Origin: Gammaproteobacteria bacterium
Lineage (GTDB): Bacteria > Pseudomonadota > Gammaproteobacteria > GRL18
Length of the DNA: 64,000 bases
Reading direction: 5' to 3'
Assembly (NCBI GenBank): GCA_015488755.1
Contig: WFNB01000005.1
Location: 1-64,000, forward strand
Of this stretch, positions 8,008-16,727 are shown in pieces (positions within the stretch are counted from its first letter, which is position 1; each line of letters opens with the position of its first letter). The position numbers and the translations under genes were made by a program. Below the pieces are notes generated by a model, which saw only the letters and a program-made list of their open reading frames with translations, searched no databases and was not told where the DNA came from.

Positions 8008-10788
8008 ATGCAATTGGCTAAGTTGGTGCTATTTTTTTGTTTATTAGGTGGACACTCTATTGCTATTGCAAGCAATCATTATATTGAGGATGCTAAAGCG
8101 TATCTTGCAAAAGGTGAGGTTCAGGCCGGTATTATTCAATTAAAAAATCACCTAAAACAAAAGCCTAATAGTGTCGTTGCACGCCACTTATTGGGAATTA
8201 CTTATTTCCAAGCAGGAAAGCTTTTACAGGCTGAAAATGAATTACAAAAAGCAAGCCGTTTAGCGCCTAAAAATAGTGAGGTACAATTAAATTATGCCAG
8301 CGTGCTACTGGATCTAAAAAAATACAAAGAAGTGATTGCTCTGTTAAATACTCATACAGTAGAGCATCAAGACTCGGCAATAACGGCCTCTATAAATGGT
8401 CGTTATCAAACACTTTTGGGCTATGCTTTTTTAGGTTTAAAAGAAAATTTAGAGGCGCAGAAAAGTTTTCAGGCGGGGGCTGATAAGGGTTATATTAAAG
8501 CTAATATTGGTCTGGCCAAGATTGCTCTATTAGAAGAAAAACAAGACAAAGCGTTACTCTTATTAGAAAAGGTTTTAGCTCAAGATGCTAACGATCAGCG
8601 AGCACTGCAACTTAAGGCACTGGTTCTAAATATAACGGGAGATTCTAAGCAAGCTTTATTCATTTACCATCGCTTGATTAAGGAAAAGCCACATCAACAA
8701 GACTTGTTTTTACAGCGAGCGGCAACCTATCTTGCTCTTAATCAACTGGGGGATGCTGAAAAAGATATCCAGCATCTTTTGAGTGTTAATAAACAACAGG
8801 CACAAGCAAATTTTTTACTCTCTAAAGTACGATTGATTCAAAAAAACTACCCGTCCGCACAGCAATTTGCTCAGAAAGTGCTCAATAGTAATAGTAGACA
8901 CTATCCTTCTATTCTTATTTTAGGAATATCACATTATGCACAAGGGCATTTTAATCAGGCTGATAAGTATCTAACCCAATATCTTAGTTTTCAGCCAGAA
9001 AATGTAAAAGTTCAAAATATCCTAGCGAATGTTTATCTGGCAGAGAAAAAACCACAAGAAGCCATCTTAATGTTAAGTAATTTATCCAAAAATGATAGAG
9101 AGAATATTGATGTTCTTTTGACCTTAGGAAGTGCTTATTTGTTGTCAGGTGATTACCCAAAAGGGTTGGAAATACTGTATCAGGCAAAGACCTTGGCGCC
9201 CAATAATAAAGAGGTACAAAAACGTATTGTTGCTAGCCAATTCCAAGTGGGTAATATGAGTAATGCCATTAAAGAGTTGGAAGCTTATATTCCACTGGTT
9301 AAAGATTCTTTAAAAATGGATTCTTTACTGATTGCCTCTTATATCCAGCAAGGGCTATTTAAAAAGGCAGAAAAAAAGATTAATCACTTGATCTCAATTG
9401 ATGCAAATAAGCCTATTCTTTATGTTTTACGTGCAGCTATTGAAAAATACTACTTAAATAATGAGCAAGCAAAAAAATCTTATGATACCGCCATAACAAT
9501 TGATCAAAAATTTATCCCTGCGTATGTCGGCTTGGCAAAAACATATTATGAGGATGGCGCTTATGATAAAGCCGATCAAGTTTATCGCAAGATAATAACG
9601 ATTAATAGTCACTATAATAGTGCTTATATTGCTCTGGCAAATCTAGCAGAAAAAAAGAGCGACTTGGTAGCGGCAGAGAAGTTGCTGATTAAAGCGTATA
9701 CACATAATAAAGAAAGTGTTAAACAGCAGCTTAACAATGCGACTTTTCTTGCTCATTTTTATGATAGAAATCATCTTAAAGACAAGATGTTATGGATTGC
9801 TCAAGATATATTAAAGAATAACCCTGAGCAAGTTAAAGTACTTGCTTTTATGGTTGATGTTCAACTTAGATTGGGACACTTAAGTCAGGCTGAAGCCCTA
9901 TTACAAGAGATCATCCATAAGGATAAAGAGACGATTAAATATCGTTTGAGTTTGGCTGCTGTTTTGGCCAAACAGAACAATAGAAATAGTGACATGGAAC
10001 GTATATTAAATGAAGCATTTCAATTGGATCCAACAAAACCACTTGCTTTAGTCGTGCAACATGGTCTGCAATTAGAAAAAAAACAATATAAAAAGGCATT
10101 AAAAACAGCAAGAAAGGTGATGCAGTCTTTTCCACGGTTAAGTCTTGGGGAGCAATTAGAAGCAGATATCTTATGGCAGCAAAAGCATTTTAGTGAAGCC
10201 ATTCGCCTATATAAAAAAGCCTACCAAAAACATCCAAATGAACATTTGGCTATTAAAATTGTTGATGCAATGAATGAGCGGGGGAATCGTAGTGATGTGA
10301 TGATATTCCTCAAGCAACAAATCAAGCAGCAAAAAAATAATCAAAGGTTGTTATTTAAAGCGGCTAAAATTTACCAGAAAAAAGCAGACTATGAGCAAGC
10401 GCTTTATTATTATTCACAATTATTAAAGCAACAAATTGAGAATGCGATTGTTTTGAATAATATGGCTTGGATTTATGCTCAACAGAATAATCCTAAGGCT
10501 ATTGACTTTGCTCGCAGAGCCTATAATAAACAACCTGCTTCAGGTGCTATTGCTGATACCTACGGCTATATCCTACTGGAGAATAAAAAGTCTAAGGAAG
10601 CACTTAGAGTACTTAAGCGTGCCTCAGAATTGGCACCTGATATTAAGGATATTCGTTATCACCTTGCCTTAGCCTATAATGCTAATGGCAAACGGAAAAA
10701 TGCTATTGCAATATTAGAAAAGCTAATTGAGGGTGGAGCTTTTGTTGAAAAAGAAAAAGCAATGCAACTTTTGCATCAACTAAAGTGA
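8008..10788 (+). CDS. prsT: XrtA/PEP-CTERM system TPR-repeat protein PrsT
   Basis: A 926-residue protein with an N-terminal signal sequence (about residues 1-22, ending IAIASN) followed almost end to end by tetratricopeptide repeats, more than twenty by eye (for example ARHLLGITYFQAGKLLQAE and AYVGLAKTYYEDGAYDKAD). No catalytic motif is seen. Long TPR proteins of this kind always accompany prsK/prsR in XrtA loci, and PrsT is the accepted name. It is likely periplasmic or outer-membrane attached and may scaffold the EPS export machine, by analogy with other TPR proteins of secretion pathways. The start ATG 8008 has AAGG (7998-8001) six bases upstream. Confidence 0.92.
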   Translation: MQLAKLVLFFCLLGGHSIAIASNHYIEDAKAYLAKGEVQAGIIQLKNHLKQKPNSVVARHLLGITYFQAGKLLQAENELQKASRLAPKNSEVQLNYASVLLDLKKYKEVIALLNTHTVEHQDSAITASINGRYQTLLGYAFLGLKENLEAQKSFQAGADKGYIKANIGLAKIALLEEKQDKALLLLEKVLAQDANDQRALQLKALVLNITGDSKQALFIYHRLIKEKPHQQDLFLQRAATYLALNQLGDAEKDIQHLLSVNKQQAQANFLLSKVRLIQKNYPSAQQFAQKVLNSNSRHYPSILILGISHYAQGHFNQADKYLTQYLSFQPENVKVQNILANVYLAEKKPQEAILMLSNLSKNDRENIDVLLTLGSAYLLSGDYPKGLEILYQAKTLAPNNKEVQKRIVASQFQVGNMSNAIKELEAYIPLVKDSLKMDSLLIASYIQQGLFKKAEKKINHLISIDANKPILYVLRAAIEKYYLNNEQAKKSYDTAITIDQKFIPAYVGLAKTYYEDGAYDKADQVYRKIITINSHYNSAYIALANLAEKKSDLVAAEKLLIKAYTHNKESVKQQLNNATFLAHFYDRNHLKDKMLWIAQDILKNNPEQVKVLAFMVDVQLRLGHLSQAEALLQEIIHKDKETIKYRLSLAAVLAKQNNRNSDMERILNEAFQLDPTKPLALVVQHGLQLEKKQYKKALKTARKVMQSFPRLSLGEQLEADILWQQKHFSEAIRLYKKAYQKHPNEHLAIKIVDAMNERGNRSDVMIFLKQQIKQQKNNQRLLFKAAKIYQKKADYEQALYYYSQLLKQQIENAIVLNNMAWIYAQQNNPKAIDFARRAYNKQPASGAIADTYGYILLENKKSKEALRVLKRASELAPDIKDIRYHLALAYNANGKRKNAIAILEKLIEGGAFVEKEKAMQLLHQLK

Positions 10789-10798
10789 TAGCCATTAA

Positions 10799-10938
10799 GT
10801 GTCAGAAATTTTTACATAGCAAGAAAGGAAGTCTGAAACCAAAATCTGAGGTTCATTGTAAAACTAGGCTGTTTACCGCTTAATACGTTAATAGCGTGCA
10901 AAGCAACGTGTCAGAGTTCTTTACAAAGCAAGAATGGA
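10799..10938 (+). promoter_or_regulatory. Pair of 31-bp direct repeats upstream of the sigma-54 promoter (candidate PrsR sites)
   Basis: Positions 10799-10829 and 10908-10938 are imperfect direct repeats (about 26 of 31 bases equal), both starting GTGTCAGA and containing TTTACA then AGCAAGAA. The first contains a near-palindrome TGTCAGAAATTTTTACA. A third partial palindrome, GTAAAA...GTTTAC, lies at 10858-10876. They are centred about 200 and 90 bp before the expected start, a normal distance for enhancer sites of sigma-54 activators. Binding by PrsR is an inference from location. Apart from these and the promoter, the 277-bp gap between prsT and the PEP-CTERM gene shows no gene. Confidence 0.55.
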
Positions 10939-10987
10939 TACCGACTATTTTTTTCTAACCCATTGTTATTAATATCTATATTGTTTC

Positions 10988-11003
10988 TGGCATATAGATT
11001 GCT
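10988..11003 (+). promoter_or_regulatory. Sigma-54 (-24/-12) promoter of the PEP-CTERM gene
   Basis: TGGCATATAGATTGCT matches the RpoN consensus TGGCACG-N4-TTGCW with exact spacing: GG at 10989-10990 and GC at 11001-11002. Transcription should start near 11013-11014, about 52 bases before the ATG. A sigma-54 activator (prsR) is encoded 3 kb upstream. Confidence 0.85.
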
Positions 11004-11065
11004 TCTATAGCAATAGAGAAAATAATTAGAGTTACTATTTAATAAAAGATATAAGGTTTATAATA

Positions 11066-11728
11066 ATGAAAAAAATAATTGGCTTAATTTCAGTTTTACT
11101 TTTTAGCTTCAGTACCGCACAAGCAGTTGTCATTGATGAATTTGATAGTGGTGCTATAGCAGTAGCTGCTGATGGTAGTAATAATGTTGCCGGTGGTACT
11201 ATTATTGGTGGTTCACGTACCGTAGGTATTGTAAAATCAGGACCTCTGGATGCAAGTGCTACGGTTCTTTTTGGTCCTGGTTATGATATTTTCACCCATA
11301 GTGCTGATGCGCTAACTGCTGCAACAAGTGTTGTTACTTGGGATGCTAATGGTACTGGCTTAGGTGGTGTTGATTTGATTGATGGTCTAATTAATACTCG
11401 TTTTGTTTTTGATATTTTAGGTATTGATCAAGGCAATGTTGCCCTGACCATTAATGTGGCAGATACATTTGGAACAACAGGTTCGTACACAGTAACGAAT
11501 GCTGGAGTCGGTGTAACCGCGGTATCGTTTGCCTTATTTGCAGGTATTGACTTTACTTCAGTTGACTTTTTATCACTTGAAGTAGCGGGTACTGCGGCAT
11601 CTGACTTAACACTGGATTCATTAGGTACTACAGGCGATACTCCTCCTCCTGTGCCAGAGCCAGCATCTTTAGCTCTATTAGGCTTAGGTTTGGTTGGTCT
11701 TGGTTTTGCACGTCGCAAAGCAAAATAA
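11066..11728 (+). CDS. PEP-CTERM sorting-domain protein
   Basis: A 220-residue secreted protein and the only exosortase substrate seen in the window. It has a signal peptide (residues 1-20, cut after AQA) and a Gly/Thr/Asp-rich, Cys-free body predicted as beta-strand. The tail is the classic sorting signal: a PPPVPEP motif (PEP at 197-199), a hydrophobic helix and a basic ARRKAK end. Exosortase A should cut near PEP and leave the protein at the cell surface, where PEP-CTERM proteins are linked to EPS and floc formation. It is a single-gene unit: a sigma-54 promoter in front and a terminator behind isolate it from prsT and the export operon. No enzyme domain is recognised. Confidence 0.95.
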   Translation: MKKIIGLISVLLFSFSTAQAVVIDEFDSGAIAVAADGSNNVAGGTIIGGSRTVGIVKSGPLDASATVLFGPGYDIFTHSADALTAATSVVTWDANGTGLGGVDLIDGLINTRFVFDILGIDQGNVALTINVADTFGTTGSYTVTNAGVGVTAVSFALFAGIDFTSVDFLSLEVAGTAASDLTLDSLGTTGDTPPPVPEPASLALLGLGLVGLGFARRKAK

Positions 11729-11750
11729 TAGTCACATTATTTTTTTCTGA

Positions 11751-11786
11751 AAAAACAACTCACCATTAGGTGAGTTGTTTTTTTTT
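11751..11786 (+). terminator. Rho-independent terminator after the PEP-CTERM gene
   Basis: Perfect stem AAAAACAACTCACC/GGTGAGTTGTTTTT around an ATTA loop (11765-11768), ending in a T run. It separates the PEP-CTERM gene from the polysaccharide export operon. Confidence 0.95.
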
Positions 11787-11869
11787 GCCAGAAGAAAAGT
11801 TTCATACTGATAAATTTTTAATTGATTGAGTATGTACAGTAATATTTATACAATAAAGAAACTTGAGTT

Positions 11870-11909
11870 ACTACTGATTGGTGCTAACTTTTATCAGTAG
11901 TAGTAGTAG
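11870..11909 (+). other. Stem-loop and TAG triplet run in the leader of the export operon
   Basis: ACTACTGAT (11870-11878) pairs with ATCAGTAGT (11893-11901) around a 14-base loop, and the right arm runs into a short TAG triplet repeat (to 11909). It lies about 40 bp before the polysaccharide export gene. A promoter must lie between the terminator at 11786 and 11950. I see only a weak candidate (TTGATT 11822-11827 with TTATAC 11846-11851). The stem-loop could be an operator or a leader structure; no T tract follows, so it is not a terminator. Confidence 0.4.
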
Positions 11910-11949
11910 ATAAATTGACTGTATTTTTTCTTTTTAATGGATGTAAGTG

Positions 11950-12582
11950 ATGCATTTAACACACCGACTTGTCTTATTGATAATTTTGGCTGTTACCATC
12001 AGCCTTAGTGCTTGTTCAGGCTACCCTGAGTTACCTGCTAGTTCTCCTGATAATCCTTTAACAACCAAACATGAAGATTATTTATATCATATAGGCCCAG
12101 GTGATGTGCTGAGAATTTTTGTCTGGAGAAACCCAGAAGTATCTGTTGAAGTTAAAGTCCGTCCTGATGGTATGGTGAGTACTCCATTGGTAGAAGATCT
12201 GGTTGTGAGTGAAAAGACCTCAACTGAGGTTGCCAGAGAGCTTGAGGAAGCCCTATCTGTTTTTATTAAAGAGCCCATAGTTACCGTATCAGTCGATAAG
12301 TTTGAAGGTCCTTATAAGGAACAAGTGAGGGTGATTGGCCAAGCGGCAGAGCCACAGGCTCTTTCTTATAGTGAAGACATGACCTTGCTGGATGTCATGA
12401 TTCTAGTTGGTGGTTTGACTGAGTTTGCCGATGGCAATAATGCCGTTCTTGCCCGAGTAGAAGGGGGTAAGCAAAAGCAGTATACTGTGCGTCTTGAAGA
12501 TCTTATTCAAGATGGTGACTTAGATGCTAATATTGATATATTACCTGGAGATATTATTATTATCCCTGAAAGCTGGTTTTAA
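11950..12582 (+). CDS. Polysaccharide export lipoprotein (OPX/Wza family, XrtA type)
   Basis: An outer-membrane lipoprotein of the OPX family that forms the exit channel for Wzy-dependent polysaccharide. The N-terminus is a lipoprotein signal ending in the lipobox LSAC (Cys about residue 22). The export domain follows (YHIGPGDVLRIFVWRNPEVS ... VRPDGMVSTPLVEDL), then an SLBB-like domain (VRVIGQAAEPQALSY ... LLDVMILVGGLTEFADGNN). ATG 11950 is preferred to GTG 11947 because of the GGATG spacing. At 210 aa it lacks the C-terminal membrane helix of the larger Wza. It starts the second EPS transcription unit; the chain-length regulator follows after 78 bp. Confidence 0.93.
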   Translation: MHLTHRLVLLIILAVTISLSACSGYPELPASSPDNPLTTKHEDYLYHIGPGDVLRIFVWRNPEVSVEVKVRPDGMVSTPLVEDLVVSEKTSTEVARELEEALSVFIKEPIVTVSVDKFEGPYKEQVRVIGQAAEPQALSYSEDMTLLDVMILVGGLTEFADGNNAVLARVEGGKQKQYTVRLEDLIQDGDLDANIDILPGDIIIIPESWF

Positions 12583-12660
12583 GTATGTAAATTATATTTG
12601 CATGATTTATAAGTTCACGATTATAAACCCAGTATTGTTATCGCTAAAATAGGAAGCTTG

Positions 12661-14205
12661 ATGCAGGATGTAGTAGACCAGATTGTTGGTTATCTTAAAG
12701 GGATATGGAATAAACGTTGGTATGCGATGCTGATTGCATGGCTTTTTTGCTTCTTTGGTTGGGGGATTATCTTCGTTTTACCTGATCAGTATGAGTCCAG
12801 AGCAAAGATATTTATCGATACTCAATCATTACTTAAGCCATTACTAAAAGGGCTTACCATACAAACCAATGTTGATCAGCAAATTAATTTAATGGTGAGA
12901 ACCTTGCTAGCTCGCCCTAATGTGGAAAAAATCATACGTCTTTCTGACTTGGATTTGGATGTGAATACCGATGATGAATTTGATGAACTGGTTAAACATT
13001 TACAAAAAAAGATAAACTTTGCATCTCATGGGCGCAAAAATAAAAATATTTATGACCTCTCTTATCAAAATACTTCACCAGAGGTTGCGCAGATTGTATT
13101 GCAGTCTGTTATCACTGTTTTTATTGAGAACTCAATTGGGGAAAGCAAAGAAGATACGATCTCTGCTCGAAAATTTTTAACAAGCCAGATCAAAGAGTAT
13201 GAGCAAAGGCTTTCTGAGTCTGAAAACAGGTTAAAAGACTTTAAACAAAAAAATATGGGTATGTTACCTGCTTCGGGTGGTATGGATTACTATGCTCGAA
13301 TGGAGCAAGCAAAAAATAACTTTGAAGAATCAAAGTTGAGCTTAAAAGAAGCAGAAAAAAGGCAAGCAGCAACAGAGAAAGAGTTGAACAATATCATTCA
13401 GGTTTTAAAATCATCAGGGCGTGAGGTACAAATTATTACCCCCTATGATGAGCGCATAAATGATTTGCATAGAGAGCTTGATAAAATGCTGCTTAATTAT
13501 ACTGATCAACATCCAGATGTCTTAGCACTAAGAAGGGTGCTTAAAAGCTTACAAAAAAAACAACAGGATGCGCTAGTTGAATTAAAAAGTGAAGAGCACA
13601 GTGCTAAAAATAATTTAGAGTTGAATCCTGTTTATCAAGAGCTAAAAATAAATTTAGGGACTGCAACTGCTGATGTAGAGTCCTTAAAGGTTCGAGTGAC
13701 TGAGCACAAACAGCGCTATGAGAAACTTCAGCGTTTAGTGAATACCATCCCTGAAATTGAGGCTCAACTTACAGCACTTAATCGAGATTATAAAATTACT
13801 AAGTCTAAATATGAGGAGTTCTTAGACAGGAGAGAATCTGCAAGCATTTCAGAGAGCGTTGATCAGACAACAGAAAGTATTCAGTTTAAAGTAATTGAAT
13901 CGCCACGGGTAGAAAATATACCCGTGGGTCCTAAGAGGATCCTGTTATCCAGTGCAGTTTTGCTTATATCTCTGAGTCTGGGTGTTGGCTTTGCCTTCTT
14001 ATTATCACAATTGAAGCCCGTTGTGATGTCTAGCAAGCAAATGATGGAAGTAACTAATCTACCTGTTCTTGGTACGGTGTCAGCGGTTGTTTCACCTGCC
14101 CAGAGACGGCGGAGATTTTTATTAATTTTTAGTTACCTGTCATTATTAATTGCTCTATTTGTGATTTTTGGTCTTCTAATGGGTTGGTATATTATTGCCA
14201 ACTAA
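12661..14205 (+). CDS. Polysaccharide chain-length determinant (Wzz/PCP family, XrtA type)
   Basis: An inner-membrane protein that sets polymer length and contacts the OPX channel and the tyrosine kinase. There is one membrane helix near the N-terminus (about 20-40, followed by the PDQYESRAKIFIDTQ beta segment typical of Wzz) and one near residues 425-450. Between them lies a long periplasmic coiled coil (about 165-370), and a final hydrophobic segment closes the C-terminus. A PxxP-like motif (ESPRVENIPVGPKR) precedes the second helix. The start is ATG 12661 with AGGAAG upstream rather than TTG 12658. The kinase is encoded separately after 57 bp. Confidence 0.92.
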   Translation: MQDVVDQIVGYLKGIWNKRWYAMLIAWLFCFFGWGIIFVLPDQYESRAKIFIDTQSLLKPLLKGLTIQTNVDQQINLMVRTLLARPNVEKIIRLSDLDLDVNTDDEFDELVKHLQKKINFASHGRKNKNIYDLSYQNTSPEVAQIVLQSVITVFIENSIGESKEDTISARKFLTSQIKEYEQRLSESENRLKDFKQKNMGMLPASGGMDYYARMEQAKNNFEESKLSLKEAEKRQAATEKELNNIIQVLKSSGREVQIITPYDERINDLHRELDKMLLNYTDQHPDVLALRRVLKSLQKKQQDALVELKSEEHSAKNNLELNPVYQELKINLGTATADVESLKVRVTEHKQRYEKLQRLVNTIPEIEAQLTALNRDYKITKSKYEEFLDRRESASISESVDQTTESIQFKVIESPRVENIPVGPKRILLSSAVLLISLSLGVGFAFLLSQLKPVVMSSKQMMEVTNLPVLGTVSAVVSPAQRRRRFLLIFSYLSLLIALFVIFGLLMGWYIIAN

Positions 14206-14262
14206 TTCTAAGTTTATACTAAATGTATGGTGAGGCTTTTTGGAGGATAGAGTAAGTTTATT

Positions 14263-15252
14263 ATGGATACAATTGAAAAAGCATTAAAGAAAAGAACAAT
14301 TACCCCTGAGGTACAAAAAGGGGATGGTTTCGATGTGCCTGAATCCAATTCAACTGCTCAAGAAAACATGGCAGAAGACCAAACGACTCAAATCGTTTCT
14401 CAGAAGATAGAGCAAGCGAGCAAATTAGTCGAAGCACTAAAAACAGAGCCAGTTGATAATAAACAGATGCCTAACACGACTAATGACATTGATAATATAA
14501 GCTCAATGAAACAGGCTGAGTCATACTCTTCCAACACCATTTTCATAGATAAAAAACATCTTGAAGAACAGGGGTTTTTAACTCCGAATGATACGCACTC
14601 AAAAATTAGTAATGAGTTTAGACAAATTAAAAGACCCTTGTTGCAGAATATCAGAAGTATGAAAGAGGGTTCTACAGAGAGGCTTAATTTAATTCAGGTA
14701 ACCAGCTCTTTTCAGGGGGAAGGAAAAACCTTTAATGCCATTAACATTGCTATGGCTATGGCTATGGAATTAGATTATAAAGTGTTACTTGTGGATGCAG
14801 ATGTTATAAAACCTTCTATTATGAGAAGCTTGAATGTCAAGGCGGATAATGGGCTTATTGAATATTTATCAGGAGACATTGGTGATTTATCAGAGGTGAT
14901 GCTCAATACAAATATCGATAAGCTGACGATTTTACCTGCGGGTAATAAGCATAATTTACTAACAGAATTAGTCAGCAGTGCCGCGATGGATCAGCTATGT
15001 GATGAATTATCAAAACGCTATAGTGATCGGATTGTTATTATTGATTCACCGCCAATCTTACAGACCAATGAGGCGGTTCTCCTCTCTCATCAAGTAGGGC
15101 AAATTGTGCTTATTGTAGAGCAAAATACAACGCCACAGGCAGATATTAAAAAGACACTTTCAAAACTAGGCTCCAATGCTAAAATAGGCATTGTTCTGAA
15201 CAAATCACGTTCTGGAGAAACTGAGGGTTATTATGGCTATGGTTCAGGGTAA
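14263..15252 (+). CDS. XrtA-associated tyrosine autokinase (BY-kinase)
   Basis: The cytoplasmic partner of the chain-length regulator; autophosphorylation cycles control polymer assembly. The first ~110 residues are polar and low in complexity. The kinase domain shows Walker A SSFQGEGKT, Walker A' VLLVDADVIKPS and Walker B VIIDSPPIL. The short C-terminal tyrosine cluster is EGYYGYGSG, with only three tyrosines, fewer than Wzc. At 329 aa it matches the stand-alone kinases of XrtA loci. It lies between the chain-length gene and an outer-membrane protein gene (8-bp gap). Confidence 0.93.
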   Translation: MDTIEKALKKRTITPEVQKGDGFDVPESNSTAQENMAEDQTTQIVSQKIEQASKLVEALKTEPVDNKQMPNTTNDIDNISSMKQAESYSSNTIFIDKKHLEEQGFLTPNDTHSKISNEFRQIKRPLLQNIRSMKEGSTERLNLIQVTSSFQGEGKTFNAINIAMAMAMELDYKVLLVDADVIKPSIMRSLNVKADNGLIEYLSGDIGDLSEVMLNTNIDKLTILPAGNKHNLLTELVSSAAMDQLCDELSKRYSDRIVIIDSPPILQTNEAVLLSHQVGQIVLIVEQNTTPQADIKKTLSKLGSNAKIGIVLNKSRSGETEGYYGYGSG

Positions 15253-15260
15253 TATAATTT

Positions 15261-16676
15261 ATGTCTGTAAGTGCCCGTAAGTGCTATATACTTTATTTTG
15301 TACTACTGATAAGTATTCTTATTTTTACTAAAGGTGCCGTTGCGAAGGACATAGAAACAGAGCCAACACTTACGATTGGGCTAGGCTATTCTGATAATAT
15401 CAACTTGGATCATGACAATGTAAAATCAAGTGCTTATACGTTAATTGCTCCAGCAGTTCGTTTTATAAAAGAGGGCAGTCGAGTTAAAACACAATTAGAC
15501 TATAAAATGAACGGTTATACGTATGCTTCTGATAGTGATTTAAATAATACTCAGCATAACCTTAATGCCTTGCTTAAATCCGAATTGTTAGCACAGTCTA
15601 TTTTTCTTGATATAAATGCTAATATTTCACAAGAATTGCTTAATAATAGCCAAAATAGCTCACCAGATGGGGCTTCAGGCTCTAATAATTTAACCCAGAC
15701 ATATACTTATGGTGTTTCGCCCTATTGGAAAAAGCAATGGAAAAATTATGCGACATCAGAGTTTAAATATGAATATAATGAGCTTATCTATTCCAGTGAG
15801 GATGAAGCGAATAATAACAATGGTGGTGATAATAGTCGAGCTAACCAAATTACACTAATGATTGAAAGTGGTAAAAATTTTAATCGATATTTTTGGGATT
15901 TTGATTATACGTTTAATACGACGGATTATGAAATTAATAATGATACTCGCTCAGAATCCTATAAATTACAATTAGGCTACCATTATTCTAAAAAACTGGA
16001 CTTTACCTTCACAACGGGTTATGAAGATTATAGTGACTCTCGAGAAGAGAGTGGTGGTGGCTGGCGTACAGGTATTCTCTGGAACCCAACATCAAGAACA
16101 AATTTTGAGTTTGAGCTAGGGCATCGTTTTTTTGGTAATACTTATGTGTTTGACTTTAAACATCAAAATCGGCGTTTAACGTGGCATTTTCGCTATGATG
16201 ATACGATTACTAATACCAGAAATCAGATTATTAATAATAACCAGCAAGAAAATCCTGATGGCATCACACCACCACTAAGCGATTTTACCGTGCAGTATTA
16301 TTTAAGTCGACGTTTTGCTGGTGATATTAGCTATAGGCATAAAAAATCAGCTTTTATTTTGGGCGTCTTTAATGAAAAACGTTATTTTCAAGACTCAAAC
16401 ACTCTTGATGAAGAAAATACGGGATTTGATTTTACATGGAATTTAGCGGTTGGTCGTCGTATGAATATGAGTAGTCAGATAGTCTGGCGGCGTTTAAAAG
16501 ATACTACTGGTACGAGTTCTCAAGAGCAAAAGTCATTTCGTTGGTCTTTCAATCGATATTTGTCTGCGACTCTTACTGGTGTGATTTCCTTATCATACAG
16601 CACGAATAATGCTGATTTAATAACCAATGATTATACTGAGAATGCACTGTCAGTCGGTTTGACGAAACGTTTTTAG
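15261..16676 (+). CDS. PEP-CTERM system-associated outer-membrane beta-barrel protein
   Basis: A 471-residue protein with a cleavable signal sequence (about residues 1-29, ending GAVAKD). The mature part has alternating aromatic strands typical of outer-membrane barrels (TLTIGLGYSDNINLDHDN, FKYEYNELIYSS, AVGRRMNMSSQIVWRR) and ends in Phe (LTKRF), the usual BAM recognition residue. Its size and place between the BY-kinase and the ATPase fit the TIGR03016 family of XrtA loci. The role is unknown; it may help move polymer or sorted protein across the outer membrane. Confidence 0.85.
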   Translation: MSVSARKCYILYFVLLISILIFTKGAVAKDIETEPTLTIGLGYSDNINLDHDNVKSSAYTLIAPAVRFIKEGSRVKTQLDYKMNGYTYASDSDLNNTQHNLNALLKSELLAQSIFLDINANISQELLNNSQNSSPDGASGSNNLTQTYTYGVSPYWKKQWKNYATSEFKYEYNELIYSSEDEANNNNGGDNSRANQITLMIESGKNFNRYFWDFDYTFNTTDYEINNDTRSESYKLQLGYHYSKKLDFTFTTGYEDYSDSREESGGGWRTGILWNPTSRTNFEFELGHRFFGNTYVFDFKHQNRRLTWHFRYDDTITNTRNQIINNNQQENPDGITPPLSDFTVQYYLSRRFAGDISYRHKKSAFILGVFNEKRYFQDSNTLDEENTGFDFTWNLAVGRRMNMSSQIVWRRLKDTTGTSSQEQKSFRWSFNRYLSATLTGVISLSYSTNNADLITNDYTENALSVGLTKRF

Positions 16677-16727
16677 TGCTAAAGCTATTTCCATTAGCTA
16701 ATTAAATAAGTTTAAGAGCATAAATGA

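Noticed and set aside
11428-11718. Minus-strand ORF opposite the PEP-CTERM gene
   Set aside because: Low-complexity antisense shadow of the Gly/Thr/Val-rich coding strand; the + strand has signal peptide, sorting tail, promoter and terminator.
11898-11909. TAG triplet run as a phase-variable microsatellite
   Set aside because: Only four to five units and outside any coding region; too short to claim slippage.
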